From Pelargonium tetragonum (taxonomy: Eukaryota > Streptophyta > Magnoliopsida > Geraniales > Geraniaceae), in NCBI GenBank assembly GCA_036897445.1, contig JAYMTL010000073.1, positions 30,884 to 94,883 of the forward strand: a stretch of 64,000 nucleotides of DNA, in the 5' to 3' direction. Below the pieces are notes generated by a model. It searched no databases. It saw nothing but the letters and a program-made list of their open reading frames with translations, and was not told the DNA's origin. Shown here piece after piece: positions 35,154 through 47,500 of this stretch. Positions within the stretch are counted from its first letter, which is position 1; each line of letters starts with the position of its first letter. Made by a program: the position numbers and the translations under genes.

Positions 35154-38123
35154 GGGTACATTAAGAACCTCATTTTAGTCAGGAGATACCTCGTTTAGGG
35201 CGGATAAAGTTTCTTATTATGTTTTTTACAAACGAAAGTTTACCCTTTGAACTCTTAGTTTTTGGCCAAAACCTTTACTTTTAATTCCCGTTATTTGCAA
35301 TAGAACTACTAGTTTAATTACTTAGTAGCCCAAAGCCATATCCAAAGAAATGCTTAAATACCTAAGCTAACCCCCTTTACCCCGATAAAACTTCAAAAGA
35401 TGCAAATTCAGAAAAGAATCCCGGTATACTAATACTAAGAGGAGAGGCTTTATCTGTATTCTGGGAGGGAAGTCCTCTGTCCTTGTGCAGTAAATGACTA
35501 AATTAAGAGGTTTGTCGTCTTACACAGCTTAAAACCTTAGTGTTAATCCATGACATGATGTGCTTCCGGACATTAGGTATCGAATACTTTTATGAGTAGT
35601 GCCCTTGTTAATAGTTAATAAAGCCCAAATGAAGAAGATTTCGTCTCTTTTTTTGTTGAAAGATATTCTGGAGAACGCATGCATAGCAAGGTGTAATTAC
35701 AAGGCTTCTTTTTGCAGAATACTTGAGCTTTCGTGATCGGCAATCTAGAACAGTGGGATCTATAACCATAAGCAGGGAGTATGCAAGTAGCTAACTGCTA
35801 TTTTTGATTTACTTGGGTCACTAACGTTAAACTGTGGGATTCCGGTTTTCCTTACACTGGATTCTATTTTACAATGCTGTGTGTATTTTCAAAAAGGAAA
35901 ATAACTTGGATAGAAATTCCTAGGTCTCTATATAATTGGGGATAAGACATCGCATTGTAGGTTGCTTGACAAGGAGCTTAATTATTGGTTTACAAGGTAT
36001 AAGTTCCTCTCCTAGAGGTTTTTATTATGAGGCTCTCGTATAAGGGAACTGCCAAGTACTTTAAGAAAACTGTAAAAAGAATGATAATTATCTTATTTCA
36101 CTGAAAAAGCCCCACCTTAATTAAAAGTCTTTAAAAAAGGAAACCCTATCTGGATTCTTCTTACAACAGCGTTTATGAAATAACCAAAAAGGAACCTCAT
36201 ATACTTTCTTAGTATACTTTGTATAAGCCGAGCCCCAATTAAAGCTATTCTAAAGGGATCTCTTACTTTTGTCTGAAATAGTCTCTTGAATACCCGTAAT
36301 TTCTTGATACTAACTTACTCCCTCTTTAATCTTTATTTATTTTCCAAAAACCGCAGGAAAGGAATTTAGACCATCCCTTATTTAGAGTCAAAACTCGTAA
36401 GGATTTGTTTAATACCTTTTTTGTAGTCGAAATTCTTGGGTTCCTAATGTATACAAATACGAGTATAGTCCATTATTTTATACCTGGCTTAGATGTTGTA
36501 ATCGCCCCGCCCCTCTTACTTTTTAGCTTCCCCGGGTTAAGAAGAGATGTAGTTATGCGTAGTAAGATGAAAGAAGGTCCTGCTGCGTATATAGAGTTTA
36601 AGTCATAAACAGTACTAAAGAGAGAGATTTTTTGGTCAGGAGCCGCAAAAGTCTTTTTTAATTAAGTAAAAAGCTTTTTTGGGGGCTCCCGTTAAAGAAA
36701 GTGCTAAATAGACTAACCCTTAAAAGGTAGAGGATTCCCCATATTAATTTATTATAGATATAAGTCCGCCAGTTCAGGTAATTTTAGAATTTATATTAGC
36801 ATACCTTGGTAGATGCAACTAAAACTTGTAAGTTTCCGTTAGTTAGTATTGCATATTATCAGAAAGAAAGTTAGCTGGGAGAGGCTCCCCTTTCCTGTCT
36901 AAGTAAAGTCTCATATATCCCATTTCCGGGGTAATTAATTATACTTGAAACTTCTCTATACGCTATGGTTAAGGTTTTATACCCCTAAGTTAAGACTCGA
37001 AAACTTATAGAAAACAGACTTTAACTTTTTACCCTATTTACTGGAATTTTCTTGCTCTATTCACTAGCTTTTTCTTATCCGGAGCTGGAATCGGAAACCC
37101 GGAAGCAAAGAAGCGCCAATCTACATACTACTTGTAAAAAATGAACTTACTTAACTAAGGCTCCTATAAGCTACTATAATTATCTTTTCCTGCCTTAGAG
37201 GGCTACTAAACTATAAATTCAAATAAACTTGGATAGTTGTCTAAATCCTTTCCGTTCTAGCTAAGCCAGCTTATATCCTGAGCAATAAAAAAAGAAGGAC
37301 TCCTTAATTCTACTAAAGCCCTTTGTACTCTTATTACGTATTAACAGGAGAATCTTTTCTTAGAAATTGGTAGAGGAAAAGCCAAACCCCTTTCTTACTT
37401 AGAGATATCCCCCAACCCGAGCTTCGAGAATGCTTCCACTTGTACCTTAATCAAAAATGCCTTGATTCATAGCCTTGTTAGCTTTACCCAATACTCCTGT
37501 GTATCTTACTATTTAGTTTTTAGTACTCAACTCTTCCTATTTCTACGAATAAAAATCTATACCCTACCCTCTACTTTTAAGTTGTTAGGCCCCATATACT
37601 AGCGGAACTCTCCCAACCAGATAACCTTTATGAATTTTCCAGAGCTAAAAGTCAAGTAAGCAAGGCAAGAAAGAAACTCCCCTATTATTTCACTATTTGA
37701 CTTCCCTTCTAAAAACTTTCTAAATACTGTTTACAAATAAAAAGAATTAAGGACAACAAAGATAGATGCAAGGATATCGGTTATTTACAGGAATGCTATA
37801 AAACCCAACCTAAGGCTATTTTAAAAGAAAAAAAGGAAGTTAGCCTGCCAAGTAAACGGGTTTTTTTAATAAACTGGTGCAAATTTTTACCCTTTTATTG
37901 AACCTAGTTTCTGGAAACGGGTCTCTCAACTTATAACAATTCAGGAGAAGGAGCCCTTCCTTTACTAGTGTATCCCTTGTTAATTCATTAGGTCTTTGCA
38001 AGAGCTTGTGTAAGGTTTCACCGGAATCCCTAACATCCGGAAGGGAAGGGTTTCTTTTATTTCGTAAAAAAGAAATGAAATTGAAAAGTTACTTAATTAT
38101 TGTAATAGCACTAACACCTACGC
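35154..38123. other. spacer, no gene recognised
   Basis: One 67-codon plus-strand frame (36405-36608) with a hydrophobic middle and no recognised motif. Otherwise A/T-rich text with GGANTCC-type clusters (for example 36732 and 37297). Confidence 0.5.
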
Positions 38124-38185
38124 TAGGAAACCCGGGTTCGAACCTTTAATATCCTTGTAGACTAACCCATGCTTTAGGTCCTTAC
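38124..38185. pseudogene. tRNA-like T-arm remnant
   Basis: CCCGGGTTCGAACC at 38131-38144 combines two overlapping palindromes and contains a T-loop consensus readable on either strand. On the minus strand AAAGG-TTCGAAC-CCGGG keeps the two inner pairs only. No anticodon arm or acceptor pairing is evident in either direction. Confidence 0.25.
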
Positions 38186-41100
38186 TCCGCGGTCATAATA
38201 CCCTGTTCTTAACTAGAGACTTAAGTCTTTCTAGCCTCTACCTAAGTGATTTTTTCTTGTTATCTTTTAAACCCCTTTTCTCAGCATGAAAACTATAAGA
38301 CTGAGAAGCATAGCTATCTGCTAAAGAACTTCCTTTAGTTTTGTATAAGGGACTGCAGGACAACTCCAAAAAAGCGAAACTTTATGACGGATTTTTAAAA
38401 TGTGCTTTTCCTAATTTAGGTAATAGGGCTTCCTTTTCTAGATCAGTTTTAGAGAACGCTAAAGAATGCCAGTATCTCAAGAAGTGGTTTTAATGAAGTA
38501 ATTCAACCGAACATAAGAATGAATTCACTACTTTTTTAATATGACCACTTCTCACTCGGAAAGACTTATAAATAAACACGAGCTTAACTCATCATTTACA
38601 CCACCAAGGACTAACGTAAGCAATTGCAGAGACCCCCCCTACTCAAATATCAGAACTCTTTCTCACTTTTATTAAACTAACAACAAGGAATTCCACTCCC
38701 TTAGAACCTGAAACAGAGGAAAGCTTGCTTTCTACCTCAAAAAAGTAACCTTTCGGAGCCTAAGAGGACTTGAACCAAACAAGAGAAATCCCTAATTAAA
38801 ATAAGGATCCCCTACAGAAGACAAGACAAGAAAATCCCACAAGGACTAAAGCGAATCACTATATATCGATCAAGAAAGCTTCCCATTCTTTTTTCTCTCA
38901 TGAAAAAGCCAAGCCGAGTTGAGGAAGAAGAAGCCTTTATTTGTAAGAAAGATTCCTATTGTAGACTTTGATCTTATTCTTATACCTGCCCTTTCTCCAT
39001 CCTAGAGTACGAAAAAGAAAGTCCCTACCTTCTTGCCTGACCCTTTATGAAAGGTCTAGTTTCTCCATTGACTTGCTCTATTGTTAGAGAACTTCTTGCT
39101 TATTTAGTATATACCTTTTCAACTTGAAATCCTTAATACTTAATAGCTCATTTAACTTAAACTTCAGGAAGAAACTAAACAAGGTGAAAGTCTCTGGAGG
39201 ACCTTGCCAGTTGGGAGGGCTGGGTACCCCTTAACCCTAATTGTAGTTTGAGACATTCCGGAGTTCCCCTTTCTTTAGTTAGAAACCAAAAAAGAGGTCT
39301 TGTACCGATAATTTTGGCAGCCTCCAGTATAAGAAATTTTCTAGTAAAAGATCTGCCAGTCTTTTAAGTTTAAGTTAAGTCCATACTTTTTGCCTTAGCG
39401 GACTTTTCACAAGCCCATAGGTGTCTTTTTCTTAATTCAGGCTCTGCTAAATTATAGAATAAGGATTTCTTTTTTATAATTACTTAGCTTAAACCAGGGG
39501 TCCCTTAATTATTTATATAATGGGTGCAGGCTTACTCCTTTGAAAGGGGCCAGGTAACATATAAGTATATTTAAAATAATGCATAAAGGAGCTGTAAGAT
39601 TATAAAATATAAAAAAGGGCTGAACATAATTATTAGTAAAGGCACGCTCTCGAAATCAGAAGTTAAGTGAGCTTATACGGGTTACACTTTTTCTTTTAAA
39701 GGCCCTAACCACAGTATTGATATAAAAAAAGGAATGATAGGTAATCTTTGGTTAGTAGTCTCTCAAAATCAAGGGCAACACCCAAATTGAACCTGAAAAC
39801 TATGCGATGTTTCTAAAAAATGCGACTTTTTCAAGAGTATAACTCTTAACTTTAAATAAAGAACCTAAAGTTACTAAATTAGCAAGTAGTCTTATTACCT
39901 CGATAGCTGCTTTTATAATTTTCTGGGGGTCCCTATGGGAGAAGCTTTTAAGTCAAAATTCTGGCTCATTTTCTACTTGATTTAGGGAAAAAGAAATCCT
40001 GAGCTTAATTAAAAAGGGGTTTAAAATGAAAAAACTTCCTAAGGCTCTGGGAGTTTAGGGCAGGGTTTTAGCTTACGAAAAGCCCCCTTTAATCTATAAA
40101 TAAGCTGCTCAGTATTAACTTGCAGAATTTCTTATAGCTGGCTATCGCGGGTAAGATTTGATATCTTAAAAACTATAAAAACAGAGAACGAACACTACAA
40201 GTTATAGTCGGACTTTACCTTTTTTTGCTATAGGCCCAGACTCTTAAGAAGAAAGTGGTTTTGTACCCTATGGGATATCCTTAGGACCCCCTCTCTAGTA
40301 CCCTTAACAGCTTACTATTATAACCTTTATTATATTAGGATTTCCCAGACAACTTTTACAAAACTATACAAACAAGTAGGATTTATAAGTCTTAACTTAC
40401 AACTGCTGCTCTAAAAACCTTGTATAGCTGCGTCATTTTAAGGGAATAGAAAGAAAAATTTAGAAAGGGGAAGAATTCCTATGAATTTGAGAAAGAGTTG
40501 CTCAAGATTTTATTACAAGTACTTTGGTCTGGGAAGTTCGAAAGCTGGGCGGATATATACTATTTGTTTTTAATAATTCCTCAATATCTAGTTTCTGACC
40601 AAGAAAGGAAAAGCCTATTAAATATAGACTCTAAAAGCCTCAGATGTATCTGTATCCCAGGCACCTAAACGGTAAATGAAAGGTTTTTGACAAAGAAGCC
40701 TAGAATCCCGGGAAAGATCATATCTAAGGGAAGCTGCCTAACTGTTTAGAAAAGCATAGGGGATAAGAGAACTCTAAAGTATAGGAGTAAGTGCTGTTTA
40801 GCTTCCCGATCCAGCCTAAGGGGAGTCACAAGAAAATAAGGGAAGATAAGCCTCCATTTGGTTGAAATTTATGTTGAGGCACTTTCAAGAGGAGGTATAA
40901 ACTGACCGTTCGTCAAGTTGGGTACTGTCTAGGGCATTTATACTGCATTTTCTTAATCTGAAACTGGGAATTTTAAGAGGTCAAACTAAATGAAATGCTG
41001 AGTAAGAAGTTCGATATAATATATGGACTCATTTATAGGACTTTGAGCCCGCTTAGTATTTTTAGAGCTCCTAGGATTTTCTTTCTTTTTGGGATATTTT

Positions 41101-43892
41101 ATAGACCTAGGTATGCTTTTTACTTCTTCCCTTGGAATTAGGGGTCTTACTACAAGCTAAAAGATTTTTTTATAATAGTTAGGGATATCCCTAATACTGT
41201 GACCTTGTAAATCTTTCTATACCTATGTTAGCTCGACATATTTTCGGTTGATTCAGACTCTTACAATACTGCAAGTTCACAAGACTTTTCAAGTCAAGAC
41301 CTTTTTTCTTAGTATACATTCTATATTTTATTACGAGATATGAAACGCAACCTTTCTCAAGTTATAACAAAACTAATAAGGGTACTTAAAAATTTCGTGC
41401 AATTACAAATATAGGGTACTAGCCCTAGGAGTATCCTGTAACATAAACATTACAGGAATTTCGAATACTGGGGTAATAAGTGGTTCATACCTACTAATAC
41501 TAAAAAGACTAAGGAATTTCTCAGTAAAGCTTCTTCTTTAACTACTTCCCGCGAGCCAAGGAATCTTGTAAAGCGCACACTCCAGTAAAAGGTTAAGCTT
41601 GCTAATTAAATGAATATAGATCTATTACTATCTACTACTTATACTTCGAGTCATATAGATTTAATATAAAGAGACCCGGTTAAGTTATAGGGCGCATCTC
41701 TTTCTACTCTACTTTTATTATACCAATAAATCAGAAATGTCTGGCACTACTTCCTTGATAGATATATATAAGATCCCACTTCAACGGAGCCTCATTAGCT
41801 ATGAGAGCTTAAATAACAAAGCATTTCTATCCAGAATTTGGTTTTCCACAGAACTCCTTGCCCCTGTAACCTAAGAAGTTTCCTTATTCTGATACCCAAT
41901 TCTACAGGATCCAAGTAACTCTTTTTTTAGTTGTTAGCTTTATAGGTCCCCCTTAACGTCAGGATTTTCAAGTGTCAAAAGAGATGTTATAGAAAATGCT
42001 TAAATACCGGACTAAGGAGTATCCTAAATTGACTCTTTAGAAAAGAGGACTCGAGTTTGTTAATACAGTTTAAGAAATTCTTTTAGGGAGTTATAAAGTT
42101 ATAATAAGTGCGAGTTAAGCTTGTTACTCGCAGACCCTTGAAAAGCGCTTAAGTTACTTTATTTGTACAACACATATTTAGGGTACCCTAGAGGGACCAC
42201 ACAAGAAACAAGAAATAGTAGGATTTTGAAAATATGAAAAGAAAATTTTTACCAAGGATACTGCACCTGCTCTAGGTCTCGAGTCTATCTAGTTTTAAGG
42301 GTTAAGTTTAGTTCTCTCAAATAAATGTAAGTTAAGGTAACCCTTGTCCAATGGAAGGCTTTCTTTTACTTTGTTACAGCATCGGTTTTTTTAGTGAATC
42401 TAGTAAATTTTGAGTTTAGTATATGATTTCATTTCAGATTAGGAAATAGGTACTTTACAGGGCACATATCCGTATAGATAGTAGAGAGCCCCTATTAAGA
42501 ATTTTACAGTGGATTTATCAAAAAGGGCTTCTTAATTTATTTACTTTGTACTACTGAATCTTCCTTTTTCAGAGCTTTCTAGACCGGATCCCTTCAGAAG
42601 TTTGACTTTCTACTTAAATTAAAAGTAATGGGATACTCTAGATAAACCAAGCAAGCTCTAAAGCCAATAGGATCTGATAAAAGCAAAAGACACAGAATCC
42701 TTATTTACCGAGGTGTAAAGAAATACAGAGTTCTACTCCACAGCGGAGGTGAGCTGAAAAAATGCTAGGATGGCCCAGGTCCTATGAAATAGAATTTTAT
42801 CATAATGTGAGGTTTTATAGCTAAACAGTTTGGACTCTATGTTTACGGCTAGATACTATAAGAAGCTTGTTAAATGTAGTCTAATCAGGGGCTTCTAATT
42901 CTAATAAAGTATAAGAAAATCGGAAACCTATAACCAGTGGGTCTTAAAAGAGCCCAAAAATACAAAAATTAAGAGTTTTTTATTAAAAGAGCTTTTTTAG
43001 TAGAGTTTTCGCGTCATAGGCAAGGGCGGATAGGGAGTCCTAATAAAATATGCCATGAGTAAGTGAAGTTTGAGCTGGGTAGTATTAATACTAGTCTTTT
43101 TCATTGAAGGAAAGACAGCAATTCTGATCTGAACTAAAGTTAAGTAGCTTTATTCATAAATAAGAATGTATAAGTATTTCTCACTAATGAAAGGAACCTC
43201 CTTGACTATAATCTTATGCTCGGTTAAAAAGAAATCTCCCCCCTTTTTTTGTTATAGGATAGAGAGAAGAAAGCCCTTGGAAATTGAGTCGTAATATCAC
43301 ATCTCAGTCTAGTAGCTAATGTCTACCTTCTTGGGAACTCATTAAAAACTAAAAGTAGAGGAAACCCGGTAAGAAGTTAGCTAATTCATAGAGGAGCAAA
43401 GAGTTAGATTAGTGATTCTACTCATAAAGGAAAGCAATAAAAAGAGTATGAGTATATAGGATTGCTTGAGTAATGAGTTTCTGGTAAATAGAAAAGAGAC
43501 GTTAGAGAATAAAGTAAGTTTTGCCTTGATTTATGTTCCTTTGGTTTACAGAGTTTCCAATTCCGGGGTTAAAGTATAAGACGAGCTAAGAAGAAGGGCT
43601 AAGTCCTCTAAGGCAGGGAGTTTTTTTAATAAAGAGTACTGCTAAAGGCAAGCCTGAGAATTTCTAATTTAGAAAGGTCTAATTTGCCTCTGGGATTTTG
43701 GAAGAATAACAAGATTCAGATGGGAAAGGGATGATACAGGATAAGAAACCTGGTATTACGAATAAGAGTCTCAGAACACAAGAGTTAATAGATTGGGGTA
43801 AAGGAAAAGGGTCAGATTGTTAAATAGTAATTCTTGTTTTCAGGAATGATAAAGATTAAAGTATCGTATTCTTAAGTCAAGTATTCTTCTTT
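38186..43892. other. spacer, no gene or frame of note
   Basis: This 5.7 kb stretch has no open frame of 60 codons or more, which is unusual even here. Nothing repeated or structured stood out beyond isolated GC words and a C7 run at 38633-38639. Confidence 0.5.
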
Positions 43893-43952
43893 CTCTCAAT
43901 CGGGATTGAACCATGTCTATGTAACTCCTTTTCACGGTGCTTGGGCTAGTTG
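43893..43952 (-). pseudogene. repeated tRNA-like element, copy 1 (trnF-like)
   Basis: Aligns without gaps to 54326-54385 at 49 of 60 positions (82%). On the minus strand the order is CAACTAGCCCAAGCAC, a 7-base loop GTGAAAA (anticodon GAA, Phe, with U33 and A37) between GCACC and GGAGT (three Watson-Crick pairs, one wobble and one mismatch), then CATGG-TTCAATC (T-loop). A normal D-loop is missing and the outer T-stem is unpaired. Either a shortened divergent trnF or a tRNA-derived repeat. A perfect TCAATC/GATTGA inverted repeat lies at 43896-43909. Confidence 0.5.
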
Positions 43953-44263
43953 AATTACTTGCTTTATCAGTTGGAAAAAGTGTTAATTTAAAGTTGGTAA
44001 AAAGAGCTTGTATTTCAGTTAGCTAAATCAAGAATTTCGAGTATTTTGTATTAAAACGGGTTTCTTTAAATTCTTAATTATGGAGGAATTTCTCCTTTTA
44101 TTTTACTACTTCCATATTAAAGTTACTCAAGTTTTTGAATGAATTATATTCATTTTTTGTAAATTCGAAAAAGTCTTACTTTAACCACTCTTATCTAGTA
44201 CTTTAGCAAATCCGGAAGGAGTAAAAGCAACAGGAATTCAAGGACCTCTCGAGAAACACTAAT

Positions 44264-44295
44264 TTTACCTAGGTTTATAAATTATAAACTTTTAA
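44264..44295. repeat. duplicated hairpin, copy 1
   Basis: TTTACCTAGGTTTATAAA (44264-44281) is identical to 53412-53429, and the match continues with a few changes. It contains a 17-base odd palindrome: GTTTATAA (44273-44280), A, TTATAAAC (44282-44289). It can also fold as AGGTTTA, 7-base loop, TAAACTT with one G-T pair, the same fold as copy 2, so the structure is conserved as well as the sequence. Confidence 0.5.
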
Positions 44296-44391
44296 ATTAC
44301 TTACCAAAAACGGATACTACCAAATCCCTAAATTACAAGGCGGAAAACCCAAATGAAATTCCATAACTCTAAAAAGATATTTTAACAGCAA

Positions 44392-44405
44392 GGTAATGTA
44401 ATTAA
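44392..44405 (+). repeat. 14-base motif, copy 5
   Basis: GGTAATGTAATTAA, exact, 111 bases downstream of the duplicated hairpin copy and 106 bases upstream of the trnK-like element. This is the closest association of the motif with a tRNA-like sequence. Confidence 0.7.
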
Positions 44406-44510
44406 TTTCTTTTTTAATTAAGAATATTCGCTTCACATTACACCGTACTTAAAGGGTTCCCATTACTTACTCTAGGCTTCTAGGGAGAAGGAAATTCTTA
44501 TTCAAGGAAG

Positions 44511-44590
44511 GGGTGTATAGCTCAGTTCGGTAGAGCATTGGGGCTTTTAAACTAACGGGCACAGGTTAGAGTTGGAAAGCTGCAGAGTGC
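44511..44590 (+). pseudogene. degenerate trnK(UUU)-like sequence
   Basis: The 5' part is close to bacterial/organellar tRNA-Lys: acceptor strand GGGTGTA, then TAGCTCAGTTCGGTAGAGC (D-arm with one extra base), then an anticodon region around CTTTTAA with the TTT anticodon. The anticodon stem is damaged by an added G and a changed base. After AGGTT the T-loop reads AGAG instead of CRAN, and no 3' acceptor strand (TACACCC would be needed) follows. From memory of the family, the 5' two-thirds is strongly conserved and the 3' third lost. I infer a tRNA pseudogene or an insertion that replaced the 3' end. Confidence 0.5.
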
Positions 44591-47500
44591 AAAGCAAAGT
44601 GGATGCAAACTGTATCAGACTTGTGTAAAAGTATAATCTATTATAGAAAAATCCCTGTTTCCTGAATAGTAATTGATATAACAAAGCCCTATACTACCTG
44701 ATTCTTACAAAAGGCCCAATCCTCATTCAACATTGTTCGATTACTTCAAATATTATGCATTAAGACAAAACAAGGAAGACTCCTCGGGTACTTTTAATCA
44801 CAATATACTAAGAGCTTTAGAATTATACTAGGGCAAGACCCGAAATTCTTCCTAAATTGATCGACGCAACTCTTTCTTTACCTTAGAAAGCTGATAAAAA
44901 CTTAATAGGAGGCTACTACTTCCTTAATATACTGAATCCTCTGAGCCCCCTCTATAAAACCCCAGACATATAATTTAACTTAGCTCGCTATAGATTTGAA
45001 GTAAGCCTTCCTCGACGAAATAAAAGAGGCTTTCTTCTCATTAACTATAAGGTCAGTATGCATTTTCTCCTTGTTCCCAACTGCTCCTAGTTCGACTTCT
45101 CTCTTCTAAATATATGTTATCACCCAAGATTTTAAATTAAAAATAACTCCCTTTTCATAAAAATAACATACTTTCATTAGTATTAGATAGAAGGGGTAAT
45201 AAGTACATATGAGGTATCAAATTAAATATAAATGTACAAAGTGCGCCTATTTTTTTTTATAAGGGTAAAGCTTACTTTTAAAAACACCGATTGAGAAGTG
45301 TTATCTTTGGCAATAATAGGGATCCGTAGATTTTTGAAGCTAAGGTTTTGTTAGATTAAGTTAATGTCCTATTATAAATCTTGCTATTAGTGGCTTTGTT
45401 CATTCCAACCCAAACTATTTTAATCTCAAACAAGTCAAACTCAAAGCTCTCACAAGGGCAATTGAGGAAATTCTTTTTCTTAGTGAGGGAAAGAAATCTC
45501 CGAACGCGATTAACCTAAAAACCTTATCTAATAAAAGGAGGCAGAGGGATTCTTAGGAGTATTATAACTGTTAAAAGTAGTATAGATATTGTGTATTTTT
45601 TATCATTTGTTCAGTTGGAGGGGACTAAGCCATGCCTGTTTATACGTATATTTTACTCAACTTTGACTACATGCTATTTCAAAAAGCTCTGGATCACGAA
45701 AGAGTAAATAAATGCGGGTGTGTTTTCCTTATAAAGGGGTTTTGGGACTTAGGGCAGGACGAGCTCACATAGGGACTAGAATATAGTATACGAACAGTGA
45801 GTTTAAAACAAGTAGAAGTTTCGCTTACTATTTAGTAGTGGGTAATAAAGAAAACTAGCACAATATAACAGGGCTGCATTTCTCACTTGTTTGGGAATGA
45901 AAGACGAATAAAACTCTTGGGGGTCTCGTTTGAATAAAAGAAAGTTATAGAATCCAGTTTCTTATTTTTAGTAACAAGCCCGTTTCCAGTCATTAGTACA
46001 TTAGTATAGGAGTTCTTTCACATCTACTAAGAAACTCAAGAATCTCGAAGAGTTTCATTTTGTTTTTATATTATAAGATAATTAAGAACCTAGAATGCAA
46101 AAAATTTATCCACCTAAGATAGCGCTTACTTTTTTCGTATAACTCGAGTACAATTTCAATATGTTTCTAAAAGAGTCCTAAGGATCACTGTGTTAGTGGC
46201 TAAAGGGAGTATACTAGATATAATAGTTGGCAATGGGATTCACTTGTTTCTCAAGTTCTGTGAATCCTTATGTAGTATGGTAAATCCGTATTAGAGTGCT
46301 TTATTCTTTTCTTTGTTAAATAAGGATTTCTCTACTCGAGCTAAAGTAATTGGTGAATGAATATTTAATAAAACGATAGAGCATAGATGTAGTGAGGGAA
46401 CAAGATAATGGAAATAGAGTCCTATATAAGTGTTATGCTCTTATTATATATTCTTAATTAAACTTCGCATTTTGTTAGGTAGTATTATAAAAACACATGG
46501 AAGAGTAGCTTTATATAATCTAAACTTGGATAGTATGGAATTCCGGGGTTAAGATATTAGTAAGAGACTAGTAAACCACCTAAATTATTAGAACCTCCAC
46601 AAGACAAGGCTTGAATTCTATCCTATCCCCAAAAAGACGTGGACTTTATTGAAAATTTTCCCTAATATATAACGTAAAAAGTTCTGCATAAGTGTGTAGT
46701 AGCAAAAAATATTGTATAAATTAACTTTAAGTATTTTAAACCTCCTCGATCAAAATCCCCCGCGATCTTGTCTCAATCTAAAACAGGAGCTGTAGTTTCC
46801 TTAGAGGTTTGACTTTTGTTAGGCTGTACTCCTTATTCTCTTCTCCAGGATTCTCTATTTCGGAGTTAAGGTAATATAAGTAATTCCTTAAGTGTAACTA
46901 CTTGCACTATTTGGCTTAATAGTTAAGTACTCATTCCCTTAGATAAAAACCTAAAATTCTCCATATAATTAAAGCTCAGAATGCCTTTATAAAATCAAAA
47001 AAATTCCGCGATAAAATAAAGTTCTTTGCAGGGACTTAGGTACACCGAAATAATGTAGTAATAAGTTAAAGGTTCGGTAAATATTACTATACTTAACCCA
47101 TTTTTGCCTACATTCATAGAATTCGGGGCGAGGATTTTTCCTTGTATTTTTACGATTACTACAACAAAGTGTTATTTGTACACAAAGTTGTAAGTTAGGT
47201 ATTAATGAATTCTTTATACTAAAAGGCTAATAAACTTATGTTTTGATAATAACACCTTCCGAAAAGTTTTCTAGAAACTGGCTTCTACTCAAAAATTCTT
47301 TAGGAATCCTTAGATTAAAACCCCGCTTTCAGTAATAATCTCGATGCAAAGGGAGCCTTTCACTATTAATTAAAAAAGCCCAAAGCTTAGTCTAGCATGC
47401 CCTATTTCTGGAGTTTAACTTAGGAATTATAGGGAAACCGCTTTATATCTCTTGAATCAACTAAACCTAAATCCCTTTATCTATAATTTGTAATAAAGTA

